A program made the position numbers and the translations under genes. Below the pieces are notes generated by a model. The model was not told the DNA's origin. It saw nothing but the letters and a program-made list of their open reading frames with translations, and made no database searches. A DNA stretch of 64,000 nt from Roseateles chitinivorans (GTDB lineage Bacteria; Pseudomonadota; Gammaproteobacteria; Burkholderiales; Burkholderiaceae_C): the NCBI RefSeq assembly GCF_002761755.1, contig NZ_PEOG01000029.1, forward strand, positions 1-64,000, read 5' to 3'. Below are positions 50,408 to 60,589 of the stretch, in pieces; the first letter of the stretch is position 1, and every line of letters starts with the position of its first letter.

Positions 50408-51775
50408 ATGAGCAACCGCAGAACCTTCTTCAAGACGGCCGGCGCCACCTTCCTCGGCGCCGCCGCGGTCAGCCGTGTCGGAGCGGCTTCGCTGCCCGAA
50501 GCCATCATCCAGACAGCGGCCACCACGCAGATTCCCCCGGCGCCACCCAACGGCCGCCCATTCAACCCGCTGGTCACGCTCAATGGCTGGTCGCTACCCT
50601 GGCGCATGAAGGACGGCGTCAAGGAGTTCCACCTGGTCGCCGAGCCGGTGGTCCGCGAGATCGCGCCCGGCATGAAGGCCAACCTCTGGGGCTACAACGG
50701 CTCCAGCCCCGGCCCGACCATCGAGGCGGTGGAGGGCGACCGGGTGCGCATCTTCGTCACCAACAAGCTGCCCGAGGTCACCAGCGTGCATTGGCACGGC
50801 GTCCTGCTGCCGTCGGGCATGGACGGCGTCACCGGCCTCACGCAGCCGCCGATCCAGGTCGGCAAGACCTTCATGTACGAGTTCGTGCTGCAGCGGCCCG
50901 GCACGCACATGTACCACCCGCACGCCGACGAGATGGTCCAGATGGCGATGGGGATGATGGGACTCTTCATCATCCACCCCAAGGATCCGAAGCAGTACCG
51001 CGTCGACCGGGACTTCGGCTTCATTCTCAACGCCTACGACATCGAGCCGGGCAGCGCTACGCCGCGCGTGAACACGATGCTCGACTTCAACCTGTGGACC
51101 TGGAACAGCCGCGCATTCCCGGGCATCGACCCCTTCGTCGCGCGTACCGGCGAGCGGGTGCGCATCCGGGTGGGCAACCTGACGATGACCAACCACCCCA
51201 TCCACATGCACGGGCCGCACTTCGAGGTGACGGGCACGGACGGCGGCTGGGTTCCGAAAAGCGCCCGCTGGCCCGAGGTCACGACGGATGTGGCGGTCGG
51301 CCAGATGCGTGCCTTCGAATTCGACGCCGTCGCAGGCGACTGGGCCATTCACTGCCACAAGAGCCATCACACGATGAATGCGATGGGGCACGACGTGCCG
51401 ACGATGATCGGTGTCGACCACCGCGATGTCGCAGCCAAGATCACGAAGCTGATCCCCGACTACATGGTCATGGGCGACAAGGGCATGCATGACATGGCCG
51501 AGATGGAGATGCCCATCCCGGACAACACGCTGCCGATGATGACCGGCACGGGCCCCTTCGGCCCGGTCGGCATGGGGGGCATGTTCAGCGTCGTCAAGGT
51601 CCGCGACGACGTCAAGCGCGGCGACTACGCCGACCCCGGTCCGTACAAGCACCCCGCGGGCACCCTCGCCAGCGAATACACCGCCGAGATGCCCGAGCCC
51701 GCCCGGGCGGCGGCTCCGGCCGGCGACGCAAAGACCCTCCAGGTTCGCAAGCCCAGCGGCCATCCCGGCCATTGA
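50408..51775 (+). CDS. Multicopper oxidase (periplasmic copper-detoxifying type)
   Basis: This 455-residue enzyme has a Tat-type signal (NRRTFFKTAGATFLG), as expected for a protein folded with copper before export. Copper ligand motifs are HWHG (128-131), HPHADEM (170-176), HPIHMHGPHF (263-272) and HCHKSHHTMNAM (315-326), covering the T1 and T2/T3 sites. An extra Met-rich segment (GMHDMAEMEMPIPDNTLPMM, about 359-378) resembles the methionine-rich regions of CueO and CopA that bind Cu(I). It oxidises Cu(I) to less toxic Cu(II) in the periplasm. It starts 10 bp after the TolC gene and is followed by a cupredoxin. Confidence 0.92.
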   Translation: MSNRRTFFKTAGATFLGAAAVSRVGAASLPEAIIQTAATTQIPPAPPNGRPFNPLVTLNGWSLPWRMKDGVKEFHLVAEPVVREIAPGMKANLWGYNGSSPGPTIEAVEGDRVRIFVTNKLPEVTSVHWHGVLLPSGMDGVTGLTQPPIQVGKTFMYEFVLQRPGTHMYHPHADEMVQMAMGMMGLFIIHPKDPKQYRVDRDFGFILNAYDIEPGSATPRVNTMLDFNLWTWNSRAFPGIDPFVARTGERVRIRVGNLTMTNHPIHMHGPHFEVTGTDGGWVPKSARWPEVTTDVAVGQMRAFEFDAVAGDWAIHCHKSHHTMNAMGHDVPTMIGVDHRDVAAKITKLIPDYMVMGDKGMHDMAEMEMPIPDNTLPMMTGTGPFGPVGMGGMFSVVKVRDDVKRGDYADPGPYKHPAGTLASEYTAEMPEPARAAAPAGDAKTLQVRKPSGHPGH

Positions 51776-51786
51776 AGGAAGACCTC

Positions 51787-52278
51787 ATGAAGAAACTCCA
51801 CGCATTGACCCTGGCCGCGCTGGTCGCTGTTTCATCGGCGGCTGTGGCCCATGGCGACGAAGAGCACGCCAAGCCGCGCAAGTTCGATCCCTCCAAGGTC
51901 GAGGCGACCGATTGGGGGCAGGAGGGCAATCCGAAGAAGATCACCCGCACCATCGAGGTCGACATGGCCGACAACATGCGGTTCACGCCGTCGGACCTCA
52001 CGATCAAGCGCGGCGAGACCGTCAAGTTCGTGGTGCACAACGGCGGTCAGGTCCTGCACGAGATGGTGCTTGGAACGAAGAAGGCCTTGGCCGAGCACGC
52101 CGCACTGATGAAGAAGTTTCCAGACATGGAGCACTCGGAACCGAGCATGGCCCATGTCAAGCCCGGCAAGAACGGCGAAATCGTCTGGCAGTTCACCCAG
52201 CCGGGCGAGTTCCAGTTCGCCTGCCTGCAGCCCGGTCACTTCGAGGCCGGCATGGTCGGCAAGCTGACCGTCAAGTGA
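51787..52278 (+). CDS. Periplasmic cupredoxin (CopI-like)
   Basis: This 163-residue protein has a signal peptide (cleavage after AVA-H). The cupredoxin fold has copper ligands visible as His in VLHEM (about 95) and Cys, His and Met in FACLQPGHFEAGM (about 145-157), a type-1 site. Before it is an N-terminal His/Glu tail HGDEEHAKPRKF. CopI proteins of copper clusters keep cytochromes functional under copper stress. It follows the multicopper oxidase by 11 bp, so the two may act as electron or copper partners. Confidence 0.85.
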   Translation: MKKLHALTLAALVAVSSAAVAHGDEEHAKPRKFDPSKVEATDWGQEGNPKKITRTIEVDMADNMRFTPSDLTIKRGETVKFVVHNGGQVLHEMVLGTKKALAEHAALMKKFPDMEHSEPSMAHVKPGKNGEIVWQFTQPGEFQFACLQPGHFEAGMVGKLTVK

Positions 52279-52326
52279 AACGCAACACCAACTCCCGCTA
52301 CCCCCAGTTCTAGAGAGAAGTCAAAG

Positions 52327-52668
52327 ATGAAGCTCAACAACATCCTCCTCGCAGCCGCACTGGCCACCTCGTTCGGCGTCCATGCACAGACCACTCCGGC
52401 ATCCGGCGCCGACCATGCCGCTCATCATCCGGCGTCGGCCGCCGCCCCCCAGAGCGACGGCGAAGTGCGAAAGATCGACAAGGAGCAGGGCAAGGTGACG
52501 CTTCGTCATGGTCCGCTGGAAAACCTGGGCATGCCCGCCATGACGATGGTGTTCAAGGTCGCCGATCCCAAGCTGCTGGACGGCCTCAAGGACGGCGACA
52601 AGGTGAAGTTCACCGCAGAAAAGGTCAATGGCGCCTACACCGTGACCGCTCTGCAAGCGGTCAAGTGA
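52327..52668 (+). CDS. cusF: CusF-type periplasmic copper chaperone
   Basis: This 113-residue protein has a signal peptide (cleavage after VHA-Q) and then a His/Ala spacer. The CusF OB-fold has ligand residues in GEVRKIDKEQGKVTLRHGPL (His) and LGMPAMTMVFKV (Met-x-Met). It binds Cu(I)/Ag(I) and hands it to CusB. The gene lies between the cupredoxin and the CusCBA group, and a second CusF domain is fused to the CusB protein. Confidence 0.9.
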   Translation: MKLNNILLAAALATSFGVHAQTTPASGADHAAHHPASAAAPQSDGEVRKIDKEQGKVTLRHGPLENLGMPAMTMVFKVADPKLLDGLKDGDKVKFTAEKVNGAYTVTALQAVK

Positions 52669-52756
52669 CAGGCCTGCCGCGGGCACGGTCGACCGCTGTC
52701 GACAGCCCGCGATTTCCAGTACCGCGTCGCAAGCCGCGGCACTAAACTGCCCGCCC

Positions 52757-53140
52757 ATGGTTCGCCGACGTCTCCACCGCTTCACCACCACGCTTTTCGT
52801 GGTGTTGTCGCTGCTGTTCTCACAGCTGGCGCTGGCGAACTATGTCTGCCCGCAACAGGCGGACGTCCAGGCGATGGCAGAGATGATGGCGTCTGGCATG
52901 CCCTGCGAGGGCATGGACCTGGACCAGCCAGCCCTGTGTGCCGAGCATTCCAAGGCAACCGCGCAATCGTTCGAGAGCATCAAGCTTCCGACGGTGTCGC
53001 TGCCCGCCTTGGTTCAAGTGCTCGAGCTGCCTCTGGCGCTTGAGACCGCGGCAGCACGTTCGGTGCCTCCGGCCGCGACTCCCGAGGCGCAGCCGCCTCC
53101 GGACCCACTCTTCCTTTCCACGCTCAGACTCCGCGTCTGA
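52757..53140 (+). CDS. Small exported protein preceding cusCBA
   Basis: This 127-residue protein has a signal peptide (cleavage after ALA-N, about residue 27), then a short mature part with the cysteine and methionine series YVCPQQ, AEMMASGMPCEGMD and PALCAEH, plausible copper ligands. It has a Pro/Ala-rich end. Proteins of this type are found in front of Cus efflux genes, without established function. The start at ATG 52757 gives an n-region of RRRLHR. Confidence 0.65.
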   Translation: MVRRRLHRFTTTLFVVLSLLFSQLALANYVCPQQADVQAMAEMMASGMPCEGMDLDQPALCAEHSKATAQSFESIKLPTVSLPALVQVLELPLALETAAARSVPPAATPEAQPPPDPLFLSTLRLRV

Positions 53141-53216
53141 CCCCTCCGTCGGCTGACCGGCGCTGGTGCGGCTTGCCCGCTCGCCAGCAACGCCTTCGTT
53201 CGTCCTCGGAGTTTTC

Positions 53217-54449
53217 ATGCCAACCACATTCCTGCGCGCAGCCGCCTTGGCTGCCGCCGTCCTGCCAGCGCTCTGCTTGGCAGAACCGCTGTCCTTGGAC
53301 CAGGCCCTGAGCCTGGCCGCCCAGCGCTCGGAAGCGGCCCGAGCCGGTCGCGCCTCCGCGGCCGGAGCCAACGAGTCCGCGCGAGCGGCTGGCCAATTGC
53401 CCGACCCGATGCTGCGTGCCGGTATCGACAACCTGCCGGTCAGTGGCGCCGACCGGCTCAGCACCACCCGCGAGTCGATGACGATGAAGCGCATTGGCAT
53501 CAGCCAGGAGTGGTTGTCCGCGGACAAGCGAGCGGCTCGTGAGTCCGCCGCCCGGGCGATGGCCGACCGCGAAGCCGTGCAGATCGCCGTGGCCGAAGCC
53601 GATGCGAGGCTGCAGGTGGCGTTGGCCTATGTGGACGCCTGGTACGCCGGCGAGGCCCTCGCGCTCACCACCCGGACCGAACACCACCTTCGCGAAGCGC
53701 TGGAAGCGGCACGGGCACGCCTGGCTGCGGCCGCCGGAGGCAGTGCCGAGGTGCTCGAGCTCACTTCAATGCGGGGCATCGCCGAGGACGAGAGCGAGGA
53801 AGCGCGCCAGCAGCAGTCAGCGGCTCTGGTGAGTCTGCAGCGGTGGGTCGGCTTCCTTCCCGACGTGTTGACGGCAGCGCCCGCATTCACGGTCCCGTCC
53901 GAATCCGCCTATCTGGCCAGGCATCCGACGCTCACGGCACTCCAGCGAGACGTGGAAGTTGCCCGGCAAACGGCCTCCGTGGCTGCGAAAGAGCGGACGC
54001 CCAACTGGACCTGGGAGCTGTCCTACGGTCAGCGCACCGGCTATGCCGACATGGTGTCCGTGGGCGTCAGCATCCCCCTGCAGGTCGCACCGTCCCGGCG
54101 GCAGGACCGGGAAACGGCCGCCAAGCTGGCGCTGGTGGACAAGGCGGAAGCAGCACTGGCGGAAGCCACTCGAACCGCGGCAGCGGACTACCGAACGCTG
54201 ACGAGCGATGCAGCGCGCCTGCAGGGACGCCTCGACCGCTATCGAGCGGCCGTCGTCACGCCAGCGCAGCAGCGCACGGCGGTGGCACTGGCCGCCTATC
54301 GCTCCAACCAGGCGCCGCTGACGGCGTTCTTCGAGGCGCGCCACGCCGAGGTGGATGCCCAGCGCAAGCTCCTGTCGCTGCAACGCGACCTCGCACGCGC
54401 GCAAGCCCAGCTCGCCTTCAAGCCGATATCCCAAGGAGGCGCCCCATGA
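53217..54449 (+). CDS. cusC: CusC-type outer-membrane efflux protein
   Basis: This 410-residue TolC-family protein has a signal peptide (cleavage after CLA-E). OEP repeats carry SLDQALSLAAQRSEAARAGR at about 24-43 and GSAEVLELTSMRGIAEDES in the second coil region. It ends [10 protein letters not shown] with its stop overlapping ATG 54446 of cusB. It provides the outer-membrane duct of the tripartite copper/silver efflux pump with the two following genes. Confidence 0.85.
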   Translation: MPTTFLRAAALAAAVLPALCLAEPLSLDQALSLAAQRSEAARAGRASAAGANESARAAGQLPDPMLRAGIDNLPVSGADRLSTTRESMTMKRIGISQEWLSADKRAARESAARAMADREAVQIAVAEADARLQVALAYVDAWYAGEALALTTRTEHHLREALEAARARLAAAAGGSAEVLELTSMRGIAEDESEEARQQQSAALVSLQRWVGFLPDVLTAAPAFTVPSESAYLARHPTLTALQRDVEVARQTASVAAKERTPNWTWELSYGQRTGYADMVSVGVSIPLQVAPSRRQDRETAAKLALVDKAEAALAEATRTAAADYRTLTSDAARLQGRLDRYRAAVVTPAQQRTAVALAAYRSNQAPLTAFFEARHAEVDAQRKLLSLQRDLARAQAQLAFKPISQGGAP

Positions 54450-55933
54450 AGCGCACCGCATTCATCGCCTCCCTGGTCGTCGCCGGCGCGATCCTGGCCG
54501 GCGGTGGCTTCTTGCTCGGCCGCACGACCAGCCTTGGTGATCCCTCGATGGCTGCGGCCGCTCCAGCATCAGCGGCCTCGTCCGCCGAGCGCAAGGTCCT
54601 TTACTGGCACGACCCGATGGTCCCGGGCCCGCGCTTCGACCAGCCCGGGAAGTCGCCGTTCATGGACATGCAATTGGTGCCGGTCTACGCGGACGAGCCC
54701 GGCGACGCCGGTGTCAAGGTCAGCCCAGCCCTCCAGCAGAACCTGGGCATCCGCACGGCAACGGTGAAGCGTGCCGACGTCAGCTCGTCTTTCGACGCCG
54801 TGGGGGCTGTGCAGTTCGACGAGCGGCTGAACGTCGCCGTCCAGACCAGGGTGGGCGGCTACGTCGAACGACTGGCGGTGCGCGCGCCGATGGAACAGGT
54901 CCGCAAGGGCCAGACCCTGGCCACCGTCTTCGCGCCTGACTGGCTGGCTCCGCAGAACGAGTGGCTGGCGCTGAAGCGCGCTGGTGTCGCCTCCGACATC
55001 GTGGCCGCAGCCCGCGAGCGCATGCGTGCGATGTCCATCCCCGAAGGCCTCATTCGCGAGAGCGAGGTGACCGGCACCGCACAGGCGAGGTTCAAGCTCA
55101 CCGCACCCCACAGCGGCGTCGTCGCGGAGCTCGGCGTCCGGGAAGGCGCGCAGGTCGCGCCCGGCATGACGCTCTTCCGCATTGCCGGGCTGGAGAAAGT
55201 CTGGGCAGTGGCTGAGGTGCCGGAAGCTCAAGCCGTTCGGCTCGTCCGTGGCCAGAAGGTGAGGGCAGTGCTCCAGGCTGACGCCTCGCAGGCCTTCGAT
55301 GGCGAGCTGAAGGAAATCCTTCCTCAAGTCAGCGCAAGCACCCGCACCCTGCAGGCTCGCTTCGAGGTCGACAACAAGGGAGGCAAGCTGGCACCAGGAA
55401 TGCTGCTGCGTTTGCAAGTGGCGGGCGAATCGACATCACGACTGGTCGCGCCTGCGGAGGCGGTGATTCGTACCGGCACTCGCGCCGTGGCCATCGTCCG
55501 AAACGGCTCCGGAAACTTCGAGCCGCGAGAGCTCAAGCTCGGTGTCGACCTCGGCGACCAGGTCGAAGTGCTGGCAGGCCTGCATGAAGGTGAGGTCCTT
55601 GTCACGAGCGGCCAGTTCCTCATCGACTCCGAGGCTCGGCTGAAGTCCGTGCTCGGAGCCATGAGCGCGGCACAACCTGCGTCGGCAGCCGCTGCGCCCG
55701 GCGTGTACCGCGCCGAAGGGACGGTTGAGCGCGTCGATCCGGAAGGCTTGACCATCTCCCATGGGCCGGTTCCTGAACTCCAGTGGCCGGCGATGACGAT
55801 GGGCTTTGGCAAGGCCGACCCACGGGCGTTCGCGGACCTGAAGCCCGGTGACCGCATCCGCTTCGATTTCCGCAAGGGCGGTCCGATGGACTGGGAGCTT
55901 GTCTCGGCTGAGAAGACCGGAGGCACCAAGTGA
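54446..55933 (+). CDS. cusB: CusB-type membrane-fusion protein with fused CusF domain
   Basis: This 495-residue periplasmic adaptor is anchored by a single N-terminal helix. A heavy-metal-binding segment [20 protein letters not shown]...[11 protein letters not shown] (about 51-80) precedes the lipoyl/hairpin/barrel domains ([20 protein letters not shown], about 137-156). Residues about 415-495 add a CusF domain with [20 protein letters not shown] and [15 protein letters not shown] (His, Trp, Met ligands). It joins CusC to CusA and passes metal on. Overlaps of four bases on both sides show tight coupling. Confidence 0.9.
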   Translation: MKRTAFIASLVVAGAILAGGGFLLGRTTSLGDPSMAAAAPASAASSAERKVLYWHDPMVPGPRFDQPGKSPFMDMQLVPVYADEPGDAGVKVSPALQQNLGIRTATVKRADVSSSFDAVGAVQFDERLNVAVQTRVGGYVERLAVRAPMEQVRKGQTLATVFAPDWLAPQNEWLALKRAGVASDIVAAARERMRAMSIPEGLIRESEVTGTAQARFKLTAPHSGVVAELGVREGAQVAPGMTLFRIAGLEKVWAVAEVPEAQAVRLVRGQKVRAVLQADASQAFDGELKEILPQVSASTRTLQARFEVDNKGGKLAPGMLLRLQVAGESTSRLVAPAEAVIRTGTRAVAIVRNGSGNFEPRELKLGVDLGDQVEVLAGLHEGEVLVTSGQFLIDSEARLKSVLGAMSAAQPASAAAAPGVYRAEGTVERVDPEGLTISHGPVPELQWPAMTMGFGKADPRAFADLKPGDRIRFDFRKGGPMDWELVSAEKTGGTK

Positions 55934-58900
55934 TTGCCGCACTCATCCGTTGGTCCATCGGCAACCGGTTCCTGGTGCTCATTGCCACGGCCTTTCTGGT
56001 CGCAGCGGCGCTCTTCTCGGTGGCGCACACCCCGGTCGACGCATTGCCTGATGTGGGAGACACGCAGGTGGTCGTGCGCACGACATTCCCAGGCAAGCCG
56101 CCGCAGGTGGCTGAGGACCTCGTCACCTACCCGCTGACGGCGACGATGCTCAGCGTGCCGGGTGCAAAGACGGTGCGCGGCTATTCGTTCTTCGGGGATT
56201 CCTTTGTCTACGTCCTCTTTGACGACAGGACAGACCCGTACTGGGCTCGTTCCCGGGTCGTGGAATCCTTGAACCAGGTCCAGAGTCGGCTGCCTGCCGG
56301 CGCGGTGGCTGCGCTGGGGCCGGACGCGACTGGCGTGGGCTGGGTCTATGAATACGCGCTTGTCGACAGGACCGGCAACACCGACATCGGCCAGTTGCGC
56401 GCTCTCAACGACTGGTTCCTCAAGTTCGAATTGAAGACGGTGCCCGACGTGGCCGAAGTCGCCAGCATCGGAGGCATGGTGCGGCAATACCAGGTCGTGC
56501 TCGACCCCGATCGCATGCGCGGGCTCGGCGTCACCCAGGCCGCGGTGGTCGCGGCGCTGAAGAACGCCAATCAGTCCTCGGGCGGCTCGGTCGTGGAGAT
56601 GGCCGAGACCGAGTACATGGTGCGTTCGCGCGGCTTCCTGAAGTCGCTCGACGAGATCCGGTCCATCCCGCTGTCCCTGAGCGGCTCGACCCCTGTGTTG
56701 CTGCGCGACGTGGCCACCGTCCAGATCGGCCCGGAGATGCGCCGGGGCATCGCGGAGCTGGACGGGCAGGGCGAGGTCACGGGCGGTGTCGTTGTCATGC
56801 GCTCCGGCAAAAACGCGCGCGTCACCATCGAGGCCGTGAAGGCCAGGCTGGAGATGCTCAAGCCGAGCCTGCCCGAGGGCACGGAAGTCGTGGAGACCTA
56901 TGACCGCTCGAAGCTCATCGACCGCTCGATCGACAACCTCCGGGTCAAACTGACCGAAGAGTTCATCGCCGTGGCGCTGGTGTGCGCGGTGTTCCTCTTC
57001 CATCTGCGTTCGGCGCTCGTCGCGGTGGTCTCGCTGCCGATTGCAGTTGGCGTGGCATTCGTGGTCATGCGCTGGCAAGGACTCAACGCCAACGTCCTCA
57101 GCCTCGCGGGCATCGCCTTGGCGCTGGGCGCTGCCCTCGATGGGGTCGTGGTGCTCCTGGAGGCCGTCCACAAGCGCATCGAAGCGTTCGAACACGACGC
57201 TGGCCGCCAGCCTGCCGCGGCGGAGCGGTGGTCTCTCGTGACGGATGCCTGCGTCGAAGTGGGGCCGGCGCTGTTCTTCTCCCTGCTCGTCATCACCCTG
57301 TCGTTCCTGCCGGTGTTCACGCTGGAAGCGCAGGAGGGGCGGCTGTTCTCTCCCTTGGCCTTCACCAAGACGTACACGATGGCCGCGGCTGCAACGCTCT
57401 CGGTGACGCTCGTTCCCGTGCTGATGGGCTACCTGGTGCGAGGCCGCATCCCCCGGGAAACGGCCAACCCGCTGAACCGGTTCCTGATGGCGGCATACCG
57501 GCCAGCGCTCGAGGCCGTCCTCCGGTTCCCAAGGTCGACGCTGGCCATCGCCGGCCTCGTGCTCGCGTTGACTGCCGTGCCGCTGATGCGTCTGGGCGGC
57601 GAGTTCATGCCGCCGCTCGACGAGGGCGACCTGCTCTACATGCCGTCGGCTCTGCCAGGCCTTTCGGTGTCCAGGGCGTCGGAGTTGCTTCAGCAAACGG
57701 ACCGGCTCATCAAGACCGTGCCCGAGGTCGAGCGGGTGTTCGGCAAGGCCGGCCGCGCCGATACCGCGACGGACCCCGCACCTCTGGAGATGTTCGAGAC
57801 GACCATCCAGTTCAAGCCGCGAGAGCAGTGGCGTGCGGGCATGACGCCGGACAAGCTGGTTGAAGCACTCGACCGCGTCGTCAAGGTGCCCGGCCTCTCC
57901 AATGTGTGGGTGCCGCCGATTCGCAACCGCATCGACATGCTGGCCACGGGCATCAAGTCGCCGGTCGGCATCAAGGTGGCGGGAACCGACCTGCAGACCA
58001 TCGACCGGCTCGCCACGCAGGTGGAGGGTGTCGTGAAGAAGGTGCCCGGCGTGTCGTCTGCCTTAGCGGAGCGGCTCACCGGCGGGCGCTACATCGACGT
58101 CGATGTCGACCGTGCGGCCGCGGCCCGCTTCGGCTTGTCGGTGGCCGATGTGCAGGCGGTCGTTTCGACCGCCATTGGCGGGGAAAACGTGGGCGAGGTC
58201 ATCAGCGGGCGGGAACGGTTCCCGCTCAACGTCCGTTACCCACGAGAAGTCCGCGACTCGCTGGAGCGACTGCGCACGCTGCCATTCGTGACGGAGAAGG
58301 GCGCAAACCTGCTGCTTCGCGATGTCGCCCGCATCAGCATCGAGGAAGGGCCTCCGATGCTGCGCAGCGAGAACGCCCGGCTGTCGGGATGGATCTACGT
58401 CGACGTTCGAGGTCGAGACCTCCGCTCGGTGGTGCGCGAGATGCAAGCCGTTGTTGCGAAGGAAGTAGCGATGCCGGCCGGCTATGCCGTCTCATGGTCC
58501 GGCCAGTTCGAATACCTGGAGCGCGCGACCGAGCGGATGAAGGTCGTTGTGCCGGCGACGCTGGCCGTCATCTTCGTGCTGCTGTACCTGCTGTTTCGCG
58601 ACGCCACCAACGCGGCGCTGGTCATGGCCGCGGTGCCTCTTTCTCTCGTGGGAGGGTGCTGGCTCATCTGGCTGATGGGGCACTCGGTGTCCGTGGCAAC
58701 GGCGGTCGGCTTCATCGCTTTGGCAGGCGTGGCGGCCGAGTTCGGCGTCGTCATGCTCGTCTACCTGGAGAACGCACTGGCCAGACGTTTGGCTGCGGGC
58801 GAGCCCGACACCTTGGAGACGCTGCTTGCGGCCATCCGCGAAGGTGCCGTGCTGCGAGTGCGTCCGAAGGCGATGACCGTGGCCATCGTGCTCGCGGGTC

Positions 58901-59094
58901 TCATTCCAATGCTGTGGGGCCAAGGCGCCGGGCACGAGGTCATGGAGCGCATTGCCGCCCCCATGGTCGGCGGCATGGTCACTGCGCCGTTGCTCAGCAT
59001 GCTGGTCATTCCCGCGGCTTGGTTTCTCGTCCACCGTCGGCGACTTGCGGTAAGCGCTCGGCGAACCGATCTTGACTGCCCCTATGCGGCTTGA
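55930..59094 (+). CDS. cusA: CusA-type RND copper/silver efflux transporter
   Basis: This 1054-residue inner-membrane RND pump, with start GTG 55930, is proton-driven. It has 12 helices and two large periplasmic domains; [20 protein letters not shown] follows the first helix. In helix 4 the proton-relay segment reads [20 protein letters not shown], with the acidic residue present. Other typical HME-RND parts are [20 protein letters not shown] and [20 protein letters not shown]. With CusB and CusC it exports Cu(I)/Ag(I) from periplasm to medium. Its 3' end overlaps a convergent gene by 13 bp. Confidence 0.93.
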   Translation: MIAALIRWSIGNRFLVLIATAFLVAAALFSVAHTPVDALPDVGDTQVVVRTTFPGKPPQVAEDLVTYPLTATMLSVPGAKTVRGYSFFGDSFVYVLFDDRTDPYWARSRVVESLNQVQSRLPAGAVAALGPDATGVGWVYEYALVDRTGNTDIGQLRALNDWFLKFELKTVPDVAEVASIGGMVRQYQVVLDPDRMRGLGVTQAAVVAALKNANQSSGGSVVEMAETEYMVRSRGFLKSLDEIRSIPLSLSGSTPVLLRDVATVQIGPEMRRGIAELDGQGEVTGGVVVMRSGKNARVTIEAVKARLEMLKPSLPEGTEVVETYDRSKLIDRSIDNLRVKLTEEFIAVALVCAVFLFHLRSALVAVVSLPIAVGVAFVVMRWQGLNANVLSLAGIALALGAALDGVVVLLEAVHKRIEAFEHDAGRQPAAAERWSLVTDACVEVGPALFFSLLVITLSFLPVFTLEAQEGRLFSPLAFTKTYTMAAAATLSVTLVPVLMGYLVRGRIPRETANPLNRFLMAAYRPALEAVLRFPRSTLAIAGLVLALTAVPLMRLGGEFMPPLDEGDLLYMPSALPGLSVSRASELLQQTDRLIKTVPEVERVFGKAGRADTATDPAPLEMFETTIQFKPREQWRAGMTPDKLVEALDRVVKVPGLSNVWVPPIRNRIDMLATGIKSPVGIKVAGTDLQTIDRLATQVEGVVKKVPGVSSALAERLTGGRYIDVDVDRAAAARFGLSVADVQAVVSTAIGGENVGEVISGRERFPLNVRYPREVRDSLERLRTLPFVTEKGANLLLRDVARISIEEGPPMLRSENARLSGWIYVDVRGRDLRSVVREMQAVVAKEVAMPAGYAVSWSGQFEYLERATERMKVVVPATLAVIFVLLYLLFRDATNAALVMAAVPLSLVGGCWLIWLMGHSVSVATAVGFIALAGVAAEFGVVMLVYLENALARRLAAGEPDTLETLLAAIREGAVLRVRPKAMTVAIVLAGLIPMLWGQGAGHEVMERIAAPMVGGMVTAPLLSMLVIPAAWFLVHRRRLAVSARRTDLDCPYAA

Positions 59095-59630
59095 GCCCAT
59101 GCGTCGATGGCGTTCAGGGTTGTGATGGCGGGGTAGGTTTGTAGCGACCGGAAGTGGCGCCGGAAGTAGCAATCCCAATAGCTTGTAGCCCTCTGCCTGG
59201 TGAGCGCCATGAACTTTGGGTTCTCCCGTGCGAAGGCAGCCAGGTTTTGGAGCGTCGCCTGTGGGGCGGTTGCAGCAATCAGCTCGACGATCTCGATGAC
59301 GTATTCGCCCAGGAGCTGGACCACGAACGGGGCGGTCCAAGAGCAATCCGTCGCAATGAATCGACGCAAGCACTCCTCTCGTACGTATCCATTCCAGTGC
59401 CGCGTGCCAAGGCACAGCGCGAGAGTACGGCGGTCGCCAGTGGCCTGTTCGATCAATGCCCGCAGGTCGCCTGGCGAGCAGTAGAGACGCGCGGGAGCGG
59501 AGAGCAGCTCGCCCTGCACGCTGACCTGGAATCCCTGATGCGGTGGGGCAAGCTCCGAGGCGGCCATTGCTTCCAGCAATGTCAGTGCTGCCGGCTGGAG
59601 GGCAGCGGGGAAGGCCGGTTGGTACGTCAT
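59082..59630 (-). CDS. Conserved hypothetical cytoplasmic protein
   Basis: This 182-residue helical soluble protein has [20 protein letters not shown], a segment [20 protein letters not shown] and a long region [20 protein letters not shown]; no signal peptide or known catalytic motif is present. Its stop lies inside the 3' end of cusA (13 bp overlap, convergent). It has normal codon use for this genome in contrast to the gap upstream. I do not recognise it; HEAT-like repeats are one possibility. Confidence 0.6.
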   Translation of the reverse strand: MTYQPAFPAALQPAALTLLEAMAASELAPPHQGFQVSVQGELLSAPARLYCSPGDLRALIEQATGDRRTLALCLGTRHWNGYVREECLRRFIATDCSWTAPFVVQLLGEYVIEIVELIAATAPQATLQNLAAFARENPKFMALTRQRATSYWDCYFRRHFRSLQTYPAITTLNAIDAWAQAA

Positions 59631-59975
59631 GAGCGCAGTCAGATTTGAACTTCGTCGATCGCCGACGACGACGCCTGACTGCGGGGAAATTTGCTCCGCG
59701 CAGGGTGCAATGCTACGTCAGTCAATGCCCTCTCCCAGAAGGCCAAAAGAACAGTCTGATGCTTCCTGTCGAGTGCGTGCGACAGGAATCGCTTGACTCA
59801 TCGCGTTTGCGACGAAAATTTTGGGGCTCTCCGTATGCCTGGTTTTGGAGGATCCATGCGGCCCAACGCGACGCACGATGTGCATCGATTGCCTGAATGA
59901 CCGTTTACAAACCGTCATCGCTCGCCGATCCGGTGAAGCGGCAAGCGGATGAAAGCATGCGGGAAAGGTGAACCG
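59631..59975. other. Gene-poor stretch with a strong stem-loop
   Basis: About 345 bases are less GC-rich than the surroundings. The only clear element is the 26-base stem-loop at 59763-59788 (given separately). A reading frame of 83 codons from 59645 has no similarity to anything I know and no ribosome site, so it is not called. The final 30 bases hold the ribosome site gggaaagg of the next gene. Confidence 0.5.
59763..59788. promoter_or_regulatory. Perfect 9-bp stem-loop
   Basis: TTCCTGTCG (59763-59771) and CGACAGGAA (59780-59788) are perfect inverted arms around an 8-base loop. No T-run follows. TTGACT starts five bases later, which could be a -35 box, so the hairpin may be an operator. 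Confidence 0.45.
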
Positions 59976-60545
59976 ATGATGAAACCGATCAACAAGCAAG
60001 AACTGGATGCGTTGAACGTCGACATGGTGAAGCGCTTCATTGGCCTTTATGTCGGGGCATTTCTATTTGTCGTGCTGTTCTTGGGCATCGATACCGGTCA
60101 GTTCATGGATGCTCCCAGTCAATGGATCCCCGCGGTTCGACGCTTGCGGGAGAACGCGCACATCGGAGCCACTCCTGCAGCCTTCGCCTTCGTTTCCTGG
60201 GCAGCGATCCTCCTATGGCCCGCCGCAGTGTTCTTCTGCGTAGGCGCCAAGCTGTATGAGCGCACTGTCTATGTGAGACGGACCACCGGCGCCGCGCGCG
60301 GCTCTGCGCCGTACTGGGCCGCATTGCTTCTCTGGGCACTTCTTGCTGCTTGCTACTTTGGAGCCATTGACCCGCTGGGTTCGTCTCAGGGAAGCCTTTT
60401 GGTCGCCTGGGGCCTTCGCACATCTGTCGGGCTGCTCGTCGTTGGACCGCTGGCCTTTGTAGGCCTGACAGTCATCGCGGCCTTCAATCTATTCATCACC
60501 TTCGTTTATCCAATCAAGCGCATTTTCGACAAGGAGTTCAAATGA
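59976..60545 (+). CDS. Hypothetical inner-membrane protein with four helices
   Basis: This 189-residue protein has four predicted transmembrane segments (about 18-39, 64-87, 111-131, 147-176), a soluble start with NKQELDALNVDMVKRF and a basic end KRIFDKEFK. No family recognised. ATG 59976 after gggaaagg is the best start; ATG 59979 is adjacent. It is isolated between the copper block and a pseudogene, with codon use somewhat different from the core genome. Confidence 0.6.
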   Translation: MMKPINKQELDALNVDMVKRFIGLYVGAFLFVVLFLGIDTGQFMDAPSQWIPAVRRLRENAHIGATPAAFAFVSWAAILLWPAAVFFCVGAKLYERTVYVRRTTGAARGSAPYWAALLLWALLAACYFGAIDPLGSSQGSLLVAWGLRTSVGLLVVGPLAFVGLTVIAAFNLFITFVYPIKRIFDKEFK

Positions 60546-60589
60546 CGCATAACGCTGAAATCTTCAGCGTTTCTCTCGCTCCCGCAAGC

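Noticed and set aside
45628..59094. Copper block as an integrative element
   Set aside because: No integrase, attachment repeats or tRNA border were found in the window; horizontal origin is possible but unsupported.
59645..59896. 83-codon frame as a gene
   Set aside because: No ribosome site, no recognisable composition or similarity, and it covers the perfect stem-loop.
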